Shown here in pieces: positions 4,689-5,347 of a stretch of DNA of 5,347 nucleotides. Position numbers and translations under genes: made by a program. This stretch comes from Fibrobacter sp. Lineage in GTDB: Bacteria > Fibrobacterota > Fibrobacteria > Fibrobacterales > Fibrobacteraceae. Under the pieces are notes generated by a model. That model searched no databases. It worked only from the letters and a program-made list of their open reading frames with translations, and had not been told where the DNA came from. The first letter of the stretch is position 1, and each line of letters starts with the position of its first letter. The DNA is taken from the NCBI GenBank assembly GCA_017520105.1, contig JAFWRL010000314.1, forward strand, positions 1 through 5,347, written 5' to 3'.

Positions 4689-4790
4689 AATATTGTAAAA
4701 AAGCGAGCGCCTGCCGGAGTGACAGCGCGAGGGAAAACGTTTCTGCGAGGGGTTCTGAGTAGGTCGGCCCCGGAATAAATCCGGGGTGAC
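4689..4790. repeat. Palindromic intergenic repeat with TGTCAC(C/T)CCGG motifs
   Basis: The perfect hairpin CCCCGGA-ATAAA-TCCGGGG lies at 4768-4786. On the minus strand TGTCACCCCGG (near 4790) is echoed by TGTCACTCCGG (near 4714) about 75 bp on, and the second copy sits inside an imperfect stem GCGCTG/CAGGCGC followed by TCGCTTTTTT. This looks like a degenerate dispersed palindromic element. The second stem could also act as a backup terminator after the rrn operon. Confidence 0.5.
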
Positions 4791-4794
4791 AAGC

Positions 4795-4838
4795 AAAAAA
4801 CGAAAAAGCCCCGCTCGCCGTGTTCCGGCAAGCGGGGC
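4795..4838 (-). terminator. Rho-independent terminator of the rRNA operon
   Basis: On the minus strand GCCCCGCTTGCCG (4838-4826) pairs with CGGCGAGCGGGGC (4820-4808), 13 pairs including one G-U, around a 5-nt loop. It is followed by TTTTTCGTTTTTT. It starts within a few bases of the 5S 3' end. Confidence 0.93.
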
Positions 4839-4842
4839 GAGA

Positions 4843-4958
4843 ATCCAGCGGCGACCTACTCTCCCGGATCCGAGGACCAGGTACCATCGGCGATCTGGGG
4901 CTTGACTTCCGTGTTCGGGATGGGAACGGGTATGACCCCCACTCGATAACCGCTGAAA
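4843..4958 (-). rRNA. rrf: 5S ribosomal RNA
   Basis: This gene encodes the 5S rRNA of the large ribosomal subunit. On the minus strand the terminal helix forms between CAGCGG (4955-4950) and CCGCTG (4851-4846), extendable by a G-U and a U-A pair. The conserved loop CCCATCCCGAACACGG lies around 4908-4924, and the GGATCCGGGAGAGTAGG 3' domain is present. The length is about 116 nt; both ends are uncertain by 2-3 nt. It is cotranscribed with the 23S gene and followed directly by a strong terminator. Confidence 0.95.
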
Positions 4959-5067
4959 CAATATCTATGGCATGGAAACCTGAACTTTTACCGCAATCGC
5001 CAGAATGCCGAAGCCAGGCGGGTCCGGGCTGCCCACGCGGACAGACGAACCGAATCGTTGAAAGAAA
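4959..5067 (-). other. 23S-5S intergenic spacer, no tRNA
   Basis: This 109-nt spacer is part of the rRNA precursor and is removed on maturation. It contains no cloverleaf. Short pairings such as GTCCG/CGGAC (near 5026-5046) could contribute to processing stems. Confidence 0.75.
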
Positions 5068-5347
5068 GGAAAAGCGTCTCACGGGCTATTAGTACCGCTC
5101 GGCTCAACGTGTCGCCACGCTTACACCTGCGGCCTATCGACGTCGTAGTCTCCGACGGCCCTTCAGGGGGTTGCCTCCGCGAGACCTGATCTTGGGAATG
5201 GCTTCACGCTTAGATGCCTTCAGCGTTTCTCCAATCCGGACATGGCTACCCGGCAATGCCGCTGGCGCGACAGCCGGTACACCTGAGGTCCGTCCGTCCC
5301 GGTCCTCTCGTACTAAGGACAGCTTCCCTCAAGTCTCGTACGCCCAC
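5068..5347 (-). rRNA. rrl: 23S ribosomal RNA, 3' end (partial)
   Basis: This is the last 280 nt or so of the large-subunit rRNA; the gene continues past the window edge. The sarcin-ricin loop AGTACGAGAGGACC lies at 5314-5301, the site where elongation factors dock. The conserved GATAGGCCGCAGGTGTAAGCG, GGTACTAATAG and CGTGAG blocks of the 3' terminus follow in order. The 3' end is placed near 5068 by alignment with the E. coli end (GTGAG plus about 10 nt), uncertain by a few bases. Confidence 0.97.

Noticed and set aside
4820..5092. Plus- and minus-strand open frames over the 5S gene and spacer
   Set aside because: They lie in structural RNA whose conserved helices and loops explain the sequence.

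Overview
This is a bacterial chromosomal window. The 23S and 5S rRNA sequences, the Shine-Dalgarno-type start sites and the sigma-70-like promoters are all bacterial. The coding DNA looks of moderate G+C, while the intergenic DNA is AT-rich and unusually full of hairpins. Neither tRNA gene encodes its 3' CCA. My best guess is a Fibrobacter-like organism, but this rests on overall style only. A database match of the 23S fragment would settle it.

Layout. Positions 1-460 hold a plus-strand tRNA-Glu(UUC) gene with a strong promoter. On both sides lie five copies of a module made of a GGGGTATA-like tRNA 3' end followed by a GNRA-type-loop terminator. Positions 460-900 are AT-rich with no gene I can support. 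Positions 900-1381 are a ladder of about ten inverted repeats, including a perfectly spaced 27-bp tandem array. Next comes tRNA-Ser(CGA) on the minus strand, so the two tRNA genes converge on the hairpin-rich block. The tRNA-Ser promoter diverges from the promoter of the one large gene, a DeaD/CsdA-type DEAD-box RNA helicase (start called at 1742, 826 aa). The helicase has a roughly 130-nt structured leader and its own terminator.

From 4393 to the end everything reads on the minus strand: the 3' end of a 23S rRNA, a 109-nt spacer without tRNA, a 5S rRNA, a strong rrn terminator, a palindromic intergenic repeat, and a short gene for a 35-residue single-pass membrane protein. That gene has its own promoter candidate, Shine-Dalgarno and terminator, and it is easily missed because of its size.

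Functionally this is a translation and RNA neighbourhood: two tRNAs, an rRNA operon end and an RNA helicase of a family known for ribosome assembly and mRNA remodelling in the cold. I see no mobile-element protein, CRISPR array or defence system. The points worth a second look are the small membrane protein, the tRNA-3'-end-like repeat arrays beside both tRNA genes, and the acidic N-terminal extension of the helicase.
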